64,000 nt of DNA from Peromyscus leucopus (lineage: Eukaryota; Chordata; Mammalia; Rodentia; Cricetidae). The position numbers and the translations under genes are program-made. The notes below the pieces were generated by a model. It was given only the letters and a program-made list of their open reading frames with translations, ran no database searches and was not told where the DNA came from. The DNA lies in the NCBI RefSeq assembly GCF_004664715.2, contig NC_051072.1, positions 38,998,142-39,062,141 of the forward strand. The letters are read 5' to 3'. Position 1 is the stretch's first letter, and each line of letters opens with the position of its first letter. Of this stretch, positions 45,393-57,572 are shown piece after piece.

Positions 45393-46473
45393 TTAATATT
45401 TTGAAGAACTGGTTTTATATTAAATGGCCCCAATGTATTTTCATTATTCTAAAACCATGCTATGCGGTTTTGATCACATTTCCATAGATGCATAACTACT
45501 GCTCCATGGAAAAGCAGACTGCTGCTTAGCTATAGAGACCTGAAGTACTTGTGCCCAGTTGGGGCCTGAGTATCAGGACATGAATAGCTGCCCATGGGAC
45601 CTACTTGATAGTAGTTGCTTGAACTTGGAAATCATTAGTTCAGCCGAGTTGATGCTTTAAGTCAAGGTGTTAATCATGCCCCCCTCCCCAACTTTGGTAT
45701 TATTTTCTCTTAAACTAATCTACACCCTCAGACTTAAGATGGCAGGAAAGAACCAGATGAGCAAGACAGTGAACTCTGCACTTGAGTAAAGAAGCCAAAT
45801 CCAAACATCAGTTTGATCAATAGGCAGATAATTCTTAATCAAGGGCTCATTGGGAACTGCTAAGACTCTTTGTAGTGTTAGGATTTCGTTCTTTTAAGGA
45901 CCAGGCTCATTCAGGTGCTATCTCATTTGGACTTTAATTTGTCGTAACATTCCTCCAAGAGCTGTTACAGCGTACCACATCACTGTACCCCATTTAACTC
46001 TCAAACCACAGGAAAGCTGACTACAGCATCAAACAACACTATTAAAAATACCACAAGGGAACCTTGGAGCAGGAATTTCAGGCACAAGCAACTTGCCTAG
46101 GGACAAATAGAGGTTATAAAGCATTTGACCAACACTAGACTGGGGTTCAGGAAAATTTCAGAGTCTGAAAAGATCGTCCTTATGGTCTGCATATTGGTTC
46201 TCTGTGCTTACACAGGTTAGTTGAAAGATGAGAGTAAACACTGGCTTTTCCATCTTAGGTCTTTTTTTTTCTTTTCTTTTCTTTCTTTTTTTTTAAATAA
46301 CAGATTTGGAACCAAAGAGCAACTGCAACTCAGAAGAGCTTGGCAATATTATCTTCTCTTATTGCTGGCCTTTGCGAGTAAACAATAGATTCCCAATAGA
46401 GATTTAAATTTACATCAGAATGTATTCATTGTTATCTGGGAAATTTTCTTCAAAGTTTTCAGACTAAGACAAT
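45393..46473. other. Unassigned; possible antisense MIR near 45930-46165
   Basis: The part 45930-46165 ('gctatctcatttggacttta', 'agcaacttgcctagggacaa') is compatible with a decayed antisense MIR. A CTTTT-rich run lies at 46260-46295. Confidence 0.4.
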
Positions 46474-46474
46474 A

Positions 46475-46521
<47 letters not shown>
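46474..46521. repeat. (CA)n microsatellite
   Basis: About 24 perfect AC units. Confidence 0.99.
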
Positions 46522-46525
<4 letters not shown>

Positions 46526-46794
46526 GCATACACATATATATGAAATGCGCTCACATGTGCATGTGTGCATACATGTACGCGTGTGGGGTGTGTGTATTCC
46601 AATACACTTCTGGAATTTTCTCAGAATCGCTATTACACTCTTCGTAACTATTTATTTTTCCAAGAGATTCCTGGAGCATGGGAATATTGAGTTTTTTCCT
46701 GGTCATTTGGAAGTTTTTCTTAATAGGACATACTTCAGTTTATAATATTATATTCAGTACTATTATTACTTCATTCATATCTTTCCCTTGATCT

Positions 46795-46916
46795 ACCTCT
46801 AATCATGGGGATTAAGGACAGTGATAATGCTCACTTGGGGCTATCATTGCATCCCAAGAACTTTGTATAGTGCCCAACACATGAGGAACTCTCAGGAAAT
46901 TTTTTGCTTACAAAAT
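46795..46916 (+). repeat. L2 3' end fragment
   Basis: 'ggacagtgataatgctcac', 'attgcatcccaagaactttg' and 'agtgcccaacacatgaggaa' follow the L2 3' terminus. Confidence 0.5.
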
Positions 46917-48573
46917 ACTTTCTGATCATTAAGTAGACCAGGTGTGAATACCTAACCCCAAAGCAGTAGTCAATGAACCTGTAATATATCACAGCAATGG
47001 AAAGTTACCTAATTACAGCCATACATTTGTGGGCTTTGCCTGCAATTATAAATGGGAAATTACAACTAAAGTAATTGGTGTCAAGAATTACAAAACCACC
47101 ATCATTGTCATTATTACCGCCATCATCATATACAAATGGCTTGAAGTAAAATTTGGGCTAGAGAAGTCTTAGCAAGCCATGAACCAACTAGGCCAATGAG
47201 AAAGCAGAGGCATAGGCAGGGGGTAGGTCTCCAAAGAAGGGAAAGAAGTCATGTATATGGACAAGGAAGATATGGACATCTGAGAGTGCTACTGTGTTCC
47301 CTGTAAGTACAAGATGAAGTTTTACATCGCTTGAGTTTTGATGACCTTGCAGGACTTTACAGCTTGGCCCACCTGTGTCCACGTAAGAGTGGCAGATTTT
47401 GCTTTAGTTCTTTCTGGTAATCAGCCCAATCTGGTTAGGATGCTTTTGCGTGCTGATGGGGGGAGTGTTGTGATTTATCATGTGAGGAAAGAATGCTTAT
47501 CTATTGTCAATAACTTGAGAATCCGGAATATGCTGCCCTTGGGGCATTTACAGGAAAAGTTATGGAACAGATTTGATTCAAGGAAATGGCACTATGTTGT
47601 CCTATACTGACCTGTTTAAAATATGGTCACTTGAGCAACGTATGATTACGTACATATACTACATCACAGGGCACATTTACTACAGGTGAATTGCACATCA
47701 GATCTGAATTTGGCTTTTATCTGCTACCTAGAGCATAGTTACTGTTATTGGTGGTAGTGGGGGAGAGAGGAGGATATCTTGCACTGGAGACCACCTGAAG
47801 CTCAATAATAACCTAACTGGTGAGCTATCTGTCAGGAATAAAATCTATTTTTATAATTATAGTGTTTTCTGTATGGGAGCAGAATGAATGACCCAGGCTA
47901 TTCCCACTTATATGTAGCTTCTCTGGTGATTACAGCTGGACACCATTTCTAACGGAGACAAGACGATTCTAGGAAAGATAGATAAAGATTGACACAATCC
48001 TGGGAGAAGCTGCAGTGAGAAATGAAAAGGTGATGAGGGAGATGATGTTTGTTACTCAATGTTCCATTGACCAAGATGATTTGGGCTTGGAGCAGGCAGG
48101 GAACTATGGTAGGAAGGTATGTGAAACCATTCACCTCAGGATCCTGAAGCAAGGAGAAAGAAAACCAAGAGGCTAGGGCCCTGTGATACCTTCCAGGACA
48201 TGTCCCCAATTCCTTGAAGACCTTCCACTAGTCCCTCCCTAACTCCTAGAAGTTCACCATTCCCCAGAAGTATCAGCAGCCCAAGGAACAATGGTCTTGA
48301 ACATAGGTTCTCTGGAGGAGGTTTACTGTCTAAACTATTACAGTGGATTTAGGGAGCTGGGAAGGAATAGCATAGCAAAAGTAAGGAAAGAAAAGAGAGC
48401 TGGGAGAAGAATGCAAAGTATAAAAGCAGAACTGAAGGAGTGGGAAAAAGACTAGAAAAACAGGATACAGAAAGAACAGGCCATGGAACTGAGGTTGTTT
48501 GAAGGGCACAATCACATGTTATTCTCAGGTAACAGAACCTGAATTGTAACTGTTGGAATTTAAATCTTGGCTC
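46917..48573. other. Unassigned non-coding DNA
   Basis: Nothing recognised. Short frames have no domain features. Confidence 0.6.
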
Positions 48574-48578
48574 CACAA

Positions 48579-49261
48579 TGTGATGACTAATGTTGGTTGT
48601 CAAACTTGACCTACTTTTGAGATCAACTAAAACCCAAGCAGTTGGGCACTCCTGTGAGGAATTTTCTTAATCAAACTATTTCAAGATGGAAGACCCATCC
48701 TAAATTTAGGCCATACCTGGTGGCAGCCACGTAAAAGGACATGGAAGAAGGAAACTGCTTTTTGCCTGCTTGCCCTCATTCTTGCTGGGTTCTAAACCTT
48801 CTTAATGCTGTGACACTTTAATACATGTTGTGGTGACCCCCAATCATAAATTAATCCATTGCTACTTCAAAACTGTAGTTTTTCTACTGTTATGAATTAT
48901 AATATAAATATCTGATATTCAGGACATCTGATATGTGACCCCTGTGAAAGGGTTTTCAACCCCCAAAGAGGTTTCACCCACAGGTTGAGAACCACTGATC
49001 TATCTTGTTGCTAAGGCATCCCTTCACTTGTATTAGATCAGCAGCTTTCCAGGAATCCTCCAGGACTCCAGTGCCAGATTGGGATTGCAGAGACATCCAG
49101 GCTGAACAACTACCAGGTTCTCAGCCTTTTGCAATCAAGGGACAGGAGAGCCATTGGTGGAGGATGTGGATCACAGCCTACAGGCCAGTCTAATGAAACT
49201 CTTTTTAATATACACATTCAGTCTGTCAGTTCTAGTCTTCTTGACAACCTCAACTAATACA
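48579..49261 (+). mobile_element. Rodent MaLR-like LTR with nested URR1
   Basis: It begins 'tgtgatgactaatgttggtt' and ends 'caactaataca'. The exact 5-bp duplication 'cacaa' flanks it (48574-48578 and 49262-49266), as expected of ERVL/MaLR elements. Blocks 'aaaacccaagcagttgggca', 'gacatggaagaaggaaactg' and 'ggatcacagcctacaggcc' belong to a common rodent LTR-like repeat. About 213 bp inside is a URR1. Confidence 0.8.
48785..48997 (+). mobile_element. URR1-type hAT element
   Basis: The ends 'ctgggttctaaacc' and 'ggttgagaaccactg' are inverted repeats. The body has 'tctactgttatgaattataa' and 'gacccctgtgaaagggtttt'. It splits the LTR around it, so it moved after that LTR landed. Confidence 0.85.
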
Positions 49262-50013
49262 CACAAGTTTATAGAATAACTGCTGAAGGAAGTGGCCCAA
49301 GCTGCTCTAAGCCTAAGATTCTTTTCTTTTATAAAATGGAGCTAATAATTTTGCCAAGAATAAGAATTATGTGGATCAGGTTTTAGCATGCCATTTGCCA
49401 GAGTTATATTTCTAGGGTTAACAGATAAGAATAGAGCCACAAAGGTCAGAACTATGTGAAAGGAGAGGGCAGAAATGAAAAAGAAAAATGAATTTCTATT
49501 AATGTTAGTCTTTTCTTTTTCCTTTACTATCATGTAGGCTCATGCCTATTGTATTATTTTCGCCTATTATAATGACACTTGAGAATATACATATATATGT
49601 ACCTATCTTGAATATACATTTAAAATTCATTTTTATTAACTTAGTAGTACTTTGCACAAAACACATTTACATTTCCTTAGAGTTGAACTTATTCCCTAGA
49701 AATGAGTAAGATCAAGGCTACAGAAAGTTAGACCAGTCATTCCTAAAACCATTTGTTTATTTCCCATCCTTTTTACTGCATTGACTAGCTATTTGATGGA
49801 ATTAACTCAATTGACTGGATATTTTGAAATGTGTTAACCCAGCTGTAGGCAGTGAGGAAAACAGAGCCCTTAGTGTTCTTGGTGGTGTTTCTTTCCAAGT
49901 TTCTCCCCACGACACAAACCACTTCCTTTTACTTGAAAGAATTCTGCAGTTCTCATTAGTCTCCCAGTCCAGGGTTCGGTGTTGACTACTGAGGCGGCTC
50001 TCGGTCCAAGACC
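49262..50013. other. Unassigned AT-rich DNA
   Basis: Nothing recognised. Confidence 0.55.
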
Positions 50014-50213
50014 ATGAAACAACGCAACAGAACCAGCCCACCACATGAAAGGAAGGCATTATTGGGACCATCTTCCCCTCTTGAACAAAGGATTAAAAAA
50101 GTAGAGGAAGAGAAGCAAAAGAAGGTGTGAGAAAGCCATTGGGGTTTTAGTCTCTCATGGGGAAGAGGACAGAGAGAGGCAGCCACAGCCCAAATCAGAA
50201 CTGGAAAATAGAT

Positions 50214-50246
<33 letters not shown>
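50014..50246 (+). pseudogene. Possible 5'-truncated retrocopy of an unknown mRNA
   Basis: A 38-codon frame (50014-50130) from ATG ends in a Lys/Glu-rich, coiled-coil-like stretch, followed by about 88 bases of UTR-like DNA and a 27-base A-run (50219-50245). I do not recognise the protein. There is no clear target duplication and no AATAAA before the tail, so chance is a real alternative. Confidence 0.25.
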
Positions 50247-50247
<1 letters not shown>

Positions 50248-51305
50248 ATGTCTAGTTGACTTGACACTCATCACGGCAACACCGTGTGCACCTGGCACGG
50301 AATTGTCAGATCACAGACATGCTCCCCTAGTGTTTCCACAAAGCTGAATAAATAGTGTTCTCATCCACTGGCCTGGAGTTGTTGGGGGAAAGGCCAGCTT
50401 TTGCTGGCCACTGTAAGGCTACAGTCCTTTTGCAGGACCATGTGAGTTATTTAAAATATTAGCCAGCGAAGCCTATGTTAGCAAGGGCATTGATTCTCAT
50501 ATTTTCCTCATTCTGTTTCTGTGGGCTAACCATATGGACAGGACTATCCATCATCTGCTTCTCTCAGCTCACTTTTATCTATCAAATGGGGCCAAGATGT
50601 GCACTTCCATCCCACTTTCCTGGCGGTTGTAGGAGAACATTTGCTATGCTGGCTTATAGATGTTTGTTTTTACTCAATACTGAGCCATTCCAAGGATTCC
50701 TGTGAAGAGTAACCTAAGACCCAGCAGATCATCTTTACTTCCGGTCTGCTAAGCACCCTGAGGTCAGGCATGAGGCTGATTCCATACCCTATACTGACAA
50801 AGACACAGTGGAAGAATTGATGTAGTATGGGGCTTTTAGGAATAAAGCCCCGTAACAATTATCGCTGTGATGCTGGAGTTAGGTTCAGGGTTATCAAGCC
50901 ACGCAAGTCCAGAGACTAGGCAGGCTTAGTCTGGTTCGTGGGGCAGGGTTTGCATTTTAGGTGCCCCCCCCAAACCCCAAGGTGCAATGCAGTAAACTGG
51001 GCAATTATAAGGGAAAGTGAGTTCTAGATAAGGGGGCATGAAGAAATGAGTGAAAGGAGAATTGTGAGGCATGATGGGTGGGTTGAGAAGTCCGGTACTG
51101 ATGAATGAGAAAGGAAGCAGGGAGGAAATAATGACTGGAGACAGGCCTTAAATATGTTATACCAAGGAGGTTAGATTTTTCTCTGTGGCTGATAGAGAAC
51201 CACTCTTGGCAGATTCAAGTGTGGAAACACACGCCGCTTCATCAAGTCAGTCTATGATTTTTGTTTTCTTTAAGCAGGAGAATTGTATTTTTAGAGTAAC
51301 TTTTC
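50247..51305. other. Unassigned non-coding DNA
   Basis: Nothing recognised. Confidence 0.6.
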
Positions 51306-51484
51306 TTTTTTGTTGTTGTTGTTGCTGGTTTTTTTTTTTTTTTTGACACAAGCTAGGTTGTGTAACAGCCCTAGCTGTTCTGGAACTAGCTCTGTAGACC
51401 AGGCTGGCCTGGAACTCACAGAGATCCACTAGCCTCTGCTTCCTGAGTACTGGGATTAAAGGTGTGCACCACCACTGCCTGGCC
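51306..51484 (-). repeat. B1 SINE with target-site duplication
   Basis: A T-rich tail (51306-51343) precedes 'ctctgtagaccaggctggcc' (51389-51408) and 'gggattaaaggtgtgcacca'. The flanks 'agagtaacttttc' (51293-51305) and 'agagtaagttttc' (51485-51497) are a 13-bp duplication with one change. Confidence 0.95.
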
Positions 51485-51497
51485 AGAGTAAGTTTTC

Positions 51498-51973
51498 AAT
51501 GAGAAGGATTTAGTTGTAGCACAGAAAACAGCATGAAGAAGAGATAACTAGAGACCAGACACTGAAGCATCTGTTTTTCTAGCTTTGGGATCTGTCAGAA
51601 GACATATATTTTCATGGCAACATGTATGTGTGTACTTAAACACACATGTAGTGAGGATTTTATAGAACATTTATCCTTGATGTCTTAGATGTGGCTGTGT
51701 ACACTATGATTTTCTATTCAGTTTTGTATCTTTCTGAAAGATAAAATGTTAGTTAGTTTGAAAAATAATACCCCAGGTATTATTGCTGCGATTCTGGGGA
51801 GAAGGATTAGGTGTAGGAGTTAGGGATGCTCTCAGATGTTACAAAGAAAAACCACAGGTCCGAGAAATGTTTAGAAAATAAAAAAAAAAAATTAGCGATA
51901 TCAATTTGATGGAGGTATATATGGCTTCTGTGTTCTAATCCGGCATAAAACTACTGCATTAGACGAGGCAGGG

Positions 51974-52005
<32 letters not shown>

Positions 52006-53550
52006 ACTTTAGCAAAGAATGACATGCGGTCAGTTTGGATCACGTGATTGTTTGGAATATGACTCTGGGCTTTTGCATGAATAACTCTGAAACTCACTTG
52101 AATAAAGAGAGAATTAGGGAAACTGCCTTCATAGTAGTGTGAATTGGGGAAATCGCTTTCACAGTAGTATGAAATACAATTAATTACTGAAGGGGATGGA
52201 AACATCACAAATACCTAGAGGTTTTCATTTCAAGAGAGTCAAGGAAGGCAGACCTGAAGGATGGCAAGGTGTGTTCAGACATCCTTGAATATCTGTGAGA
52301 CCTGTGATAGAGTAGCTCCCTTGAAAGCCTGTTGAATAAGTAAGTGGCTATTGAGAAATGAGTGAAGAGAAGAAATGAGAGCTGGAGAAGAAGGCCTGGA
52401 AACTGTGTCCGGGAGAGGACAAATGGAGGCTCACTGTAACTAACTGAAGCCTGGGCCAATGGCGTGGAGGTGTGTGTGCAAAACACCCACAGTTAACAGA
52501 AGAGCAAGATGGGGGGGCAGCTGCTGGTCTGGGGAGGGAAGGATGGAGACCTGGAGGGAGGGTTAGCAAGGAGCCTGAGTGGAGTTCGCTCCCGTTTCAT
52601 TTTGTGTTGCGTTTCAGACTAAGGCATAGGGATACAAAAAGAGGCAGAGTAAAAAGGGAGCTTGGAGATGCAAGGAAGGTGGATGGATGGAGCAAGGGCC
52701 TGGAAAAAATGGCAGGAGAGACAGACAAGGACACAGATGGAGGGGTGACTAGGGACAGCAAGGAGAAGGGACCAGATGGACATGATGAGACCACCATGGA
52801 TGTCGGTGAAAGTATGCGCGTCATGAGGAAGCTCACGACTTGATGCTAACCTTCCCATGGCCACAGCGGAAGTCATTGATGAAAGGTGATGAGTAAACCC
52901 TGGGCTGAGAAGGCTTCCAAGGAGGACTATTTAGAACAAACAGGAAGGGGCGGGGATGAAGGGGGCAGAGGGAAGACCCTGTCCCGCTCTTCTAATCCTG
53001 TGAAAAGTCTTTTGTTTTCTTTGGCTCCAGGAGATCATATAACATGATGGGAAGGGCGGACTGTGGGCCTCAAGAGGTCTGGGATTTTCCAAGACAGATG
53101 AGGATGACAAGGAATTTGAGAGAAACTAGAAGGTAAGGAGAGGTCTGAGAAAGGGTCCTTGGCTAAAAGGAAACAGAAAGCCTTGAATTAGGGGATTGCC
53201 AGGGCAAAACTTATTTACTACCAAGATGCCTTTACTTACTACTAGATGCCGTCAAGGAAATTGTAACATCATTATGCGGGACTTGTGGGGAGTGTCTTCT
53301 AGAAGGAAAGGTTGTTCTTTCTCCCCTCCCCCACCTTACTACTGACCTCTTAGATGGTACTGGCTGACGCAGTTATCTTGGAACACAAGGACAGAACCCA
53401 TAATCTAGGTACGAGGAAATCCAGGGAAGAATCTGAGTCCTTAGTAGTCTTAGAGCCGCATATCAGTGTTAGACTTTCCACTCAGGGTCCTTTCCACACG
53501 AAAGAGAAATAAACCTCTGTCTTGATTAAAACAGCATTAAGAAAAGAAAC
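51498..53550. other. Unassigned non-coding DNA
   Basis: It holds a 30-A run (51974-52003) and purine-rich DNA at 52500-52990. A 123-codon plus-strand frame (52472-52843) follows the purine bias and has no domain. Confidence 0.55.
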
Positions 53551-53850
53551 TTTTTCTCGTTCTTTGAGATGTAGTCTCAGTCTATAGACCACGATGACTT
53601 AGAATTCACTCTCTAGCCCAGATCAGCTTTGAATTCATGCCCACTCTGCCTCGGCTTCTCTGGCATTACAGGATAAGTCATCATACCAGAATTTAAATTC
53701 CTTAACTTACTTTACTGTGTGTAATTAAGCTATACAACTGACTGTGATTTTTGCTTTTGCTTCACCCCAACCCCTGGGGTGGTGCTAGGAATCAAATCCC
53801 AAACCTCACCCAAGCATTCTTTCATTGAATTGTACCCACAGCCTAACAAG
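53551..53850 (-). repeat. B4-like SINE or adjacent B1 and ID
   Basis: The B1-like half (53551-53695: 'gtagtctcagtctatagacc', 'tgcctcggcttctctggcat') is separated by about 60 AT-rich bases from an ID-like half (53758-53850: 'ggtgctaggaatcaaatccc', 'gaattgtacccacagcc'). Confidence 0.6.
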
Positions 53851-55041
53851 TTGATGTTTTGATATAAATATTGAAAATTTCAGATGTCTTTTACTCTAGC
53901 TCAACCAAATTGTAGCTAAAATAGGACAGCAAAAGAATGGACCACTTATAGAGCCTTCTTGGAAGATAACTTTAGCCTTCTATGACATAATGTCTAAGCA
54001 GGGAACATATTCAATAGTATACACAAAGACTTTGATCTTTGTAGGAGGGTACAGGCTGCTTTTGATTTTAGTGAAAAAGAAACAAAAGTCAAGCTTGGAT
54101 TTCTTCATTAATTTTTTAATAACAAAGAAAAACAAAGCAACATGTAATTAAAAAAAAAAACTCACCCTGTAACATCAGAGTCTTATTTCAGCTTTTGCAA
54201 AAGATGTATTAAAACTAATGACAGCATCCACCCCTGAAATGCTACATTCCTGCTGTATGTATAATGATACAGTTTCCCCCAAAGGGTTATGAAGTTCTAT
54301 AGTTCAGCATTAAATGGTTTAACCCTAAGCTTAGTAAATCACTTGTGTAACTTTGTTTTCAACAGTGACTAAACAGCTGTAGTTTTCAAGGTCGGCCAAA
54401 TCATCTGTCAGGGTCACATGTGTTTCACACATCCAGTAACATATATGGGTTCAATTCCACCCCAGGTCATATGGAAAAAGACATTTGCAAGCAAGTGATC
54501 TCAAACCATGTTTCCAAACAGCTGCTGTGGTTGGCTAGCTAAGAGTCACCATGGTGAATCACTTGAGTTTAGGACTCGGTTTCCAATCACTCAAACAGGA
54601 TATTCATTTCAAATCACAACTTCAGCATGCCAACAAGGCCAGTTAACTCCTCCTAATGACACACAGTAAGTATTCATGAAAAAGAGCATATGATATAATA
54701 GCCATTGTTATCATAATGGTACTGTTTACAGCAAGTGAGAAGTCTGTGCAGTGGGGATAAAAAACGCCACCAACCAAACTCATAATTAACATGGAACCTA
54801 GTTAAACGGCCAAAGAGGAAAGACTTCACATAACAAGACTTGGCTAATACTTCTTCCCTACAATTCTTGCTCTGGGCAACACCAAATAAGAGCAAAAGCC
54901 ACAACACCCGGATGCTAGTGACTCCTTTAACAAGCTTTAGTAATTGGTATCATGGAGCCAGACTGATGGAACTAAGAGGGGATGACCTCAGGATTTAAGA
55001 AGTTCGGGAACAGAAAAACTTAAAAAAAAAAATTCCACATT
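53851..55041. other. Unassigned non-coding DNA
   Basis: No gene or repeat recognised. Confidence 0.55.
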
Positions 55042-55233
55042 TTAATTCAGACCATAGTTAGAAATGTCTGGCTCCAACAGAGAGAAAGAAACGGGTATTG
55101 ATTTTTGTGGGCTGCTTCTGCTAACTCCAAAAGAGATAATTGGTGTTGAATGGCAGCTCTTACACTGAATTTTTATTGAGTTTTCATAATGTTCTTGGTA
55201 GATGTTCTTCAAAGTTCCAGTCAGTCTTCTCAT
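55042..55233 (-). other. Short minus-strand open frame, origin unknown
   Basis: A 63-codon frame with a mixed, protein-like composition and a CxxC pair (codons 24 and 27). An in-frame stop lies two codons before the ATG, and no splice site or tail is evident. It could be a fragment of an old retrocopy or chance. Not called as a gene. Confidence 0.2.
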
Positions 55234-56741
55234 CTTGTTTATGTTTTCCTGGCCTAATGATCCTTCAAGAGTGAGACATGCACAAGGAAGAGTAGTGTCT
55301 TCTAATAACTGAACTCTTCTCCAGAGGGCTCAGGCATGGCTTCAGTATTTTAGCAAGGACAGCAGTAGACCATGCTGAAGGGAAGTAGCAGTGCAGACAG
55401 GCAGAGGCAGATACCTGCTCTAGCTAAGTGTGGGCTCCAGTTGGGCTGCTCAACTCTGAGTCACTTGTGCAGTTGAGTCCCTGAACATGTTTCTGTCCCT
55501 AATATTTTGTTGCTGTGGGCAACCATCAAGTCCACATAAAGACTTCTGCCAGCTGGAGAGGATGCCTAACCACGGGAGCCAGAATCTTCTTTTAACTCCT
55601 TGTTGGAAGCTGAAAATGTCAAGGATGCCCTCTGGTATCTGCATTAGGAAGAGTGGAATTCACATTTGATGCGACACACCCTTTTATTCGTTTCTCAGCA
55701 GGATATAATTAAAGAAAGTAAAACCAGTAAATCAGAAGCATGCAGTTTTAAAAATAATGAGATATCGTGAAAGAGCTAGTCGTATCCTTAGACGTTATTT
55801 CTTCTGATACCTCCATTTTATAAAGGAAAAAAAAAAACACTGAATTACTGAACAGGAGTTAGATAGGGAGACAGTAACAGACTTGGGAGTTTAGTTCTGG
55901 TCTCTAAACTTTGATGTCACTGCTTGTGCCGTGACTGTGACTGTAACACTCGCAATGACAGGTGTCAAAGGAGCAATTAATAGTCATCTGTGACCACCTC
56001 TCTTTCCTAACAGTAAGTGGTCCTGTCTGAAAAGAGACAGCATGCTGGGCTAGAGAAGTCATCAGAAAGCCTCCAGCTGCCTGGGGATGGCTCATTCACA
56101 CTTTCTTTTCAGATAATCTGACCACTAATTTGAGGAATGGTCAAGCCAGGTGCAAGTATCATGTTGACTGAAAAGCATCATGGCTTACTTGGCTTGATTT
56201 TGTCTCTGCTGCCTCAAAAATGTTATGACAAGTTATGTGGCCCAGTCTTGCGACTACCAAAGATTCTCTGTTCCTTTTTAATATGTGCAATTATAACATA
56301 CCATGCTCTTGGGAGGAAGGCCTACATTTTACTTATTTGGTTTCTCTGAAACTCAGAAAGCAAAAGTAAACAAGCTTTTATTGATTGATTGATGATAAGC
56401 CTTTATTAATTTGATCAACTCTGCATATACTAGCAACTTATTGAGGTTTAATAATCCTGGAATTTATAACAGTGAAAACCAAAGAGTGAAGAGACTCCAG
56501 AGCAGTCAAGAAAACACATCTACAAAATATGTTCACTGTATCTTCAGTACGCTAAGCTATTTTTTGAGGTAGGAATTAGTCTTGAACCACTTACTTTTAT
56601 TTTTGAGTTAATTTGCTCTATTTTTATGATCAATTCAATAGTTTGGTAATCTTGGTGGTCAATAATAAAGAACCACAGGTAAAGAAAGATGCCAATAAGG
56701 CAAAACTGGGTGATGTCAAGAAGTAACCACTGAGCAGTGCT
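55234..56741. other. Unassigned non-coding DNA
   Basis: Nothing recognised. Confidence 0.6.
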
Positions 56742-56908
56742 ACAGTTTGAATGTGTCCTATCTTAAATCCAGGGATGTCAATGAGTATTGAGAAATGGTA
56801 ATGACATCATGATGCTCCATCCTTTGGGAATGGAATAAAGTGGTCTCATAAAAAGAGTGAAGGGGGAGAGTTTTTCTCATTGGTCTTTCTACCTCCTACC
56901 ATGTTAGG

Positions 56909-56958
<50 letters not shown>

Positions 56959-57095
56959 GCTTCTATTTGAAGCTAGTGCCTTGTTCTTGGACTTTCCACC
57001 CACTAGAATTATATGAAAATCATTTTTTTTATAATTTAAGAATTGCCCAATCTGTGGTATTTTGTTTTGGTCACACAAATTGACAGAAACAACAT
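56742..57095 (+). mobile_element. Ancient mammalian LTR-like (MaLR-type) repeat
   Basis: 'acagtttgaatgtgtcctat', 'gtggtctcataaaaagagtg', 'cttgttcttggactttccac' and 'caatctgtggtattttgttt' follow an old, widely shared mammalian LTR-type repeat. A (TAA)n array (56911-56957) has expanded inside it. Subfamily uncertain. Confidence 0.6.
56911..56957. repeat. (TAA)n microsatellite
   Basis: About 15 perfect ATA/TAA units. The Asn-rich and Tyr-rich frames through it are artefacts. Confidence 0.99.
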
Positions 57096-57128
57096 GATAG
57101 CAGTGGATGTACCAGGCTTAGGCTCTGT

Positions 57129-57161
57129 GAGTGTGTGTGTGTGTGTGGGTGGGGGGGGTGT
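57129..57161. repeat. (TG)n/G-rich short tract
   Basis: Nine TG units followed by GGGTGGGGGGGG. Confidence 0.9.
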
Positions 57162-57448
57162 TTCTAGGAACCTAGCTCACAGTGTGTGGATGATAAGCAA
57201 AGTCCTCTACTGTTGAACCATTTCACCACCCATCAGTCTTTTTTAATGGTACAGGCAAAGAAGTCCCTCAAGGACCATTTACTTAGGCATCCCTGTGAAG
57301 GACAAGGAGCATGAAAGCAGAGGCCCAGGGTGACTTAAGTCATCAGGTGATCACCTTACAGTTCTGGCACTCTTTCAAGAGGTGAAGGATGAGCAGAGTA
57401 CCTCTAAAGACTTTCAGTATAAAGAATTACATATATATTAGGAGTCTT

Positions 57449-57572
57449 AGCCAGGGATTGTGTCTACACTTGAGTTTACAGTATTTGTGAGATGGAGGCA
57501 GGAAAATCACTACGGATTCTAGGCAAGCCCAGGCCACATAGCGAGTACCCAGAGACCCTGTCTCAAAATAAT
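57449..57572 (+). repeat. Diverged B1-like SINE
   Basis: 'tgagatggaggcaggaaaat', 'caagcccaggccacatagcg' and 'ccagagaccctgtctcaaaa' are in B1 order. Confidence 0.6.

Noticed and set aside
52472..52843. 123-codon charged frame
   Set aside because: Its composition simply follows the purine-rich strand, and no exon signals are seen.
56880..57083. Poly-Asn and poly-Tyr frames
   Set aside because: Translations of the (TAA)n array.
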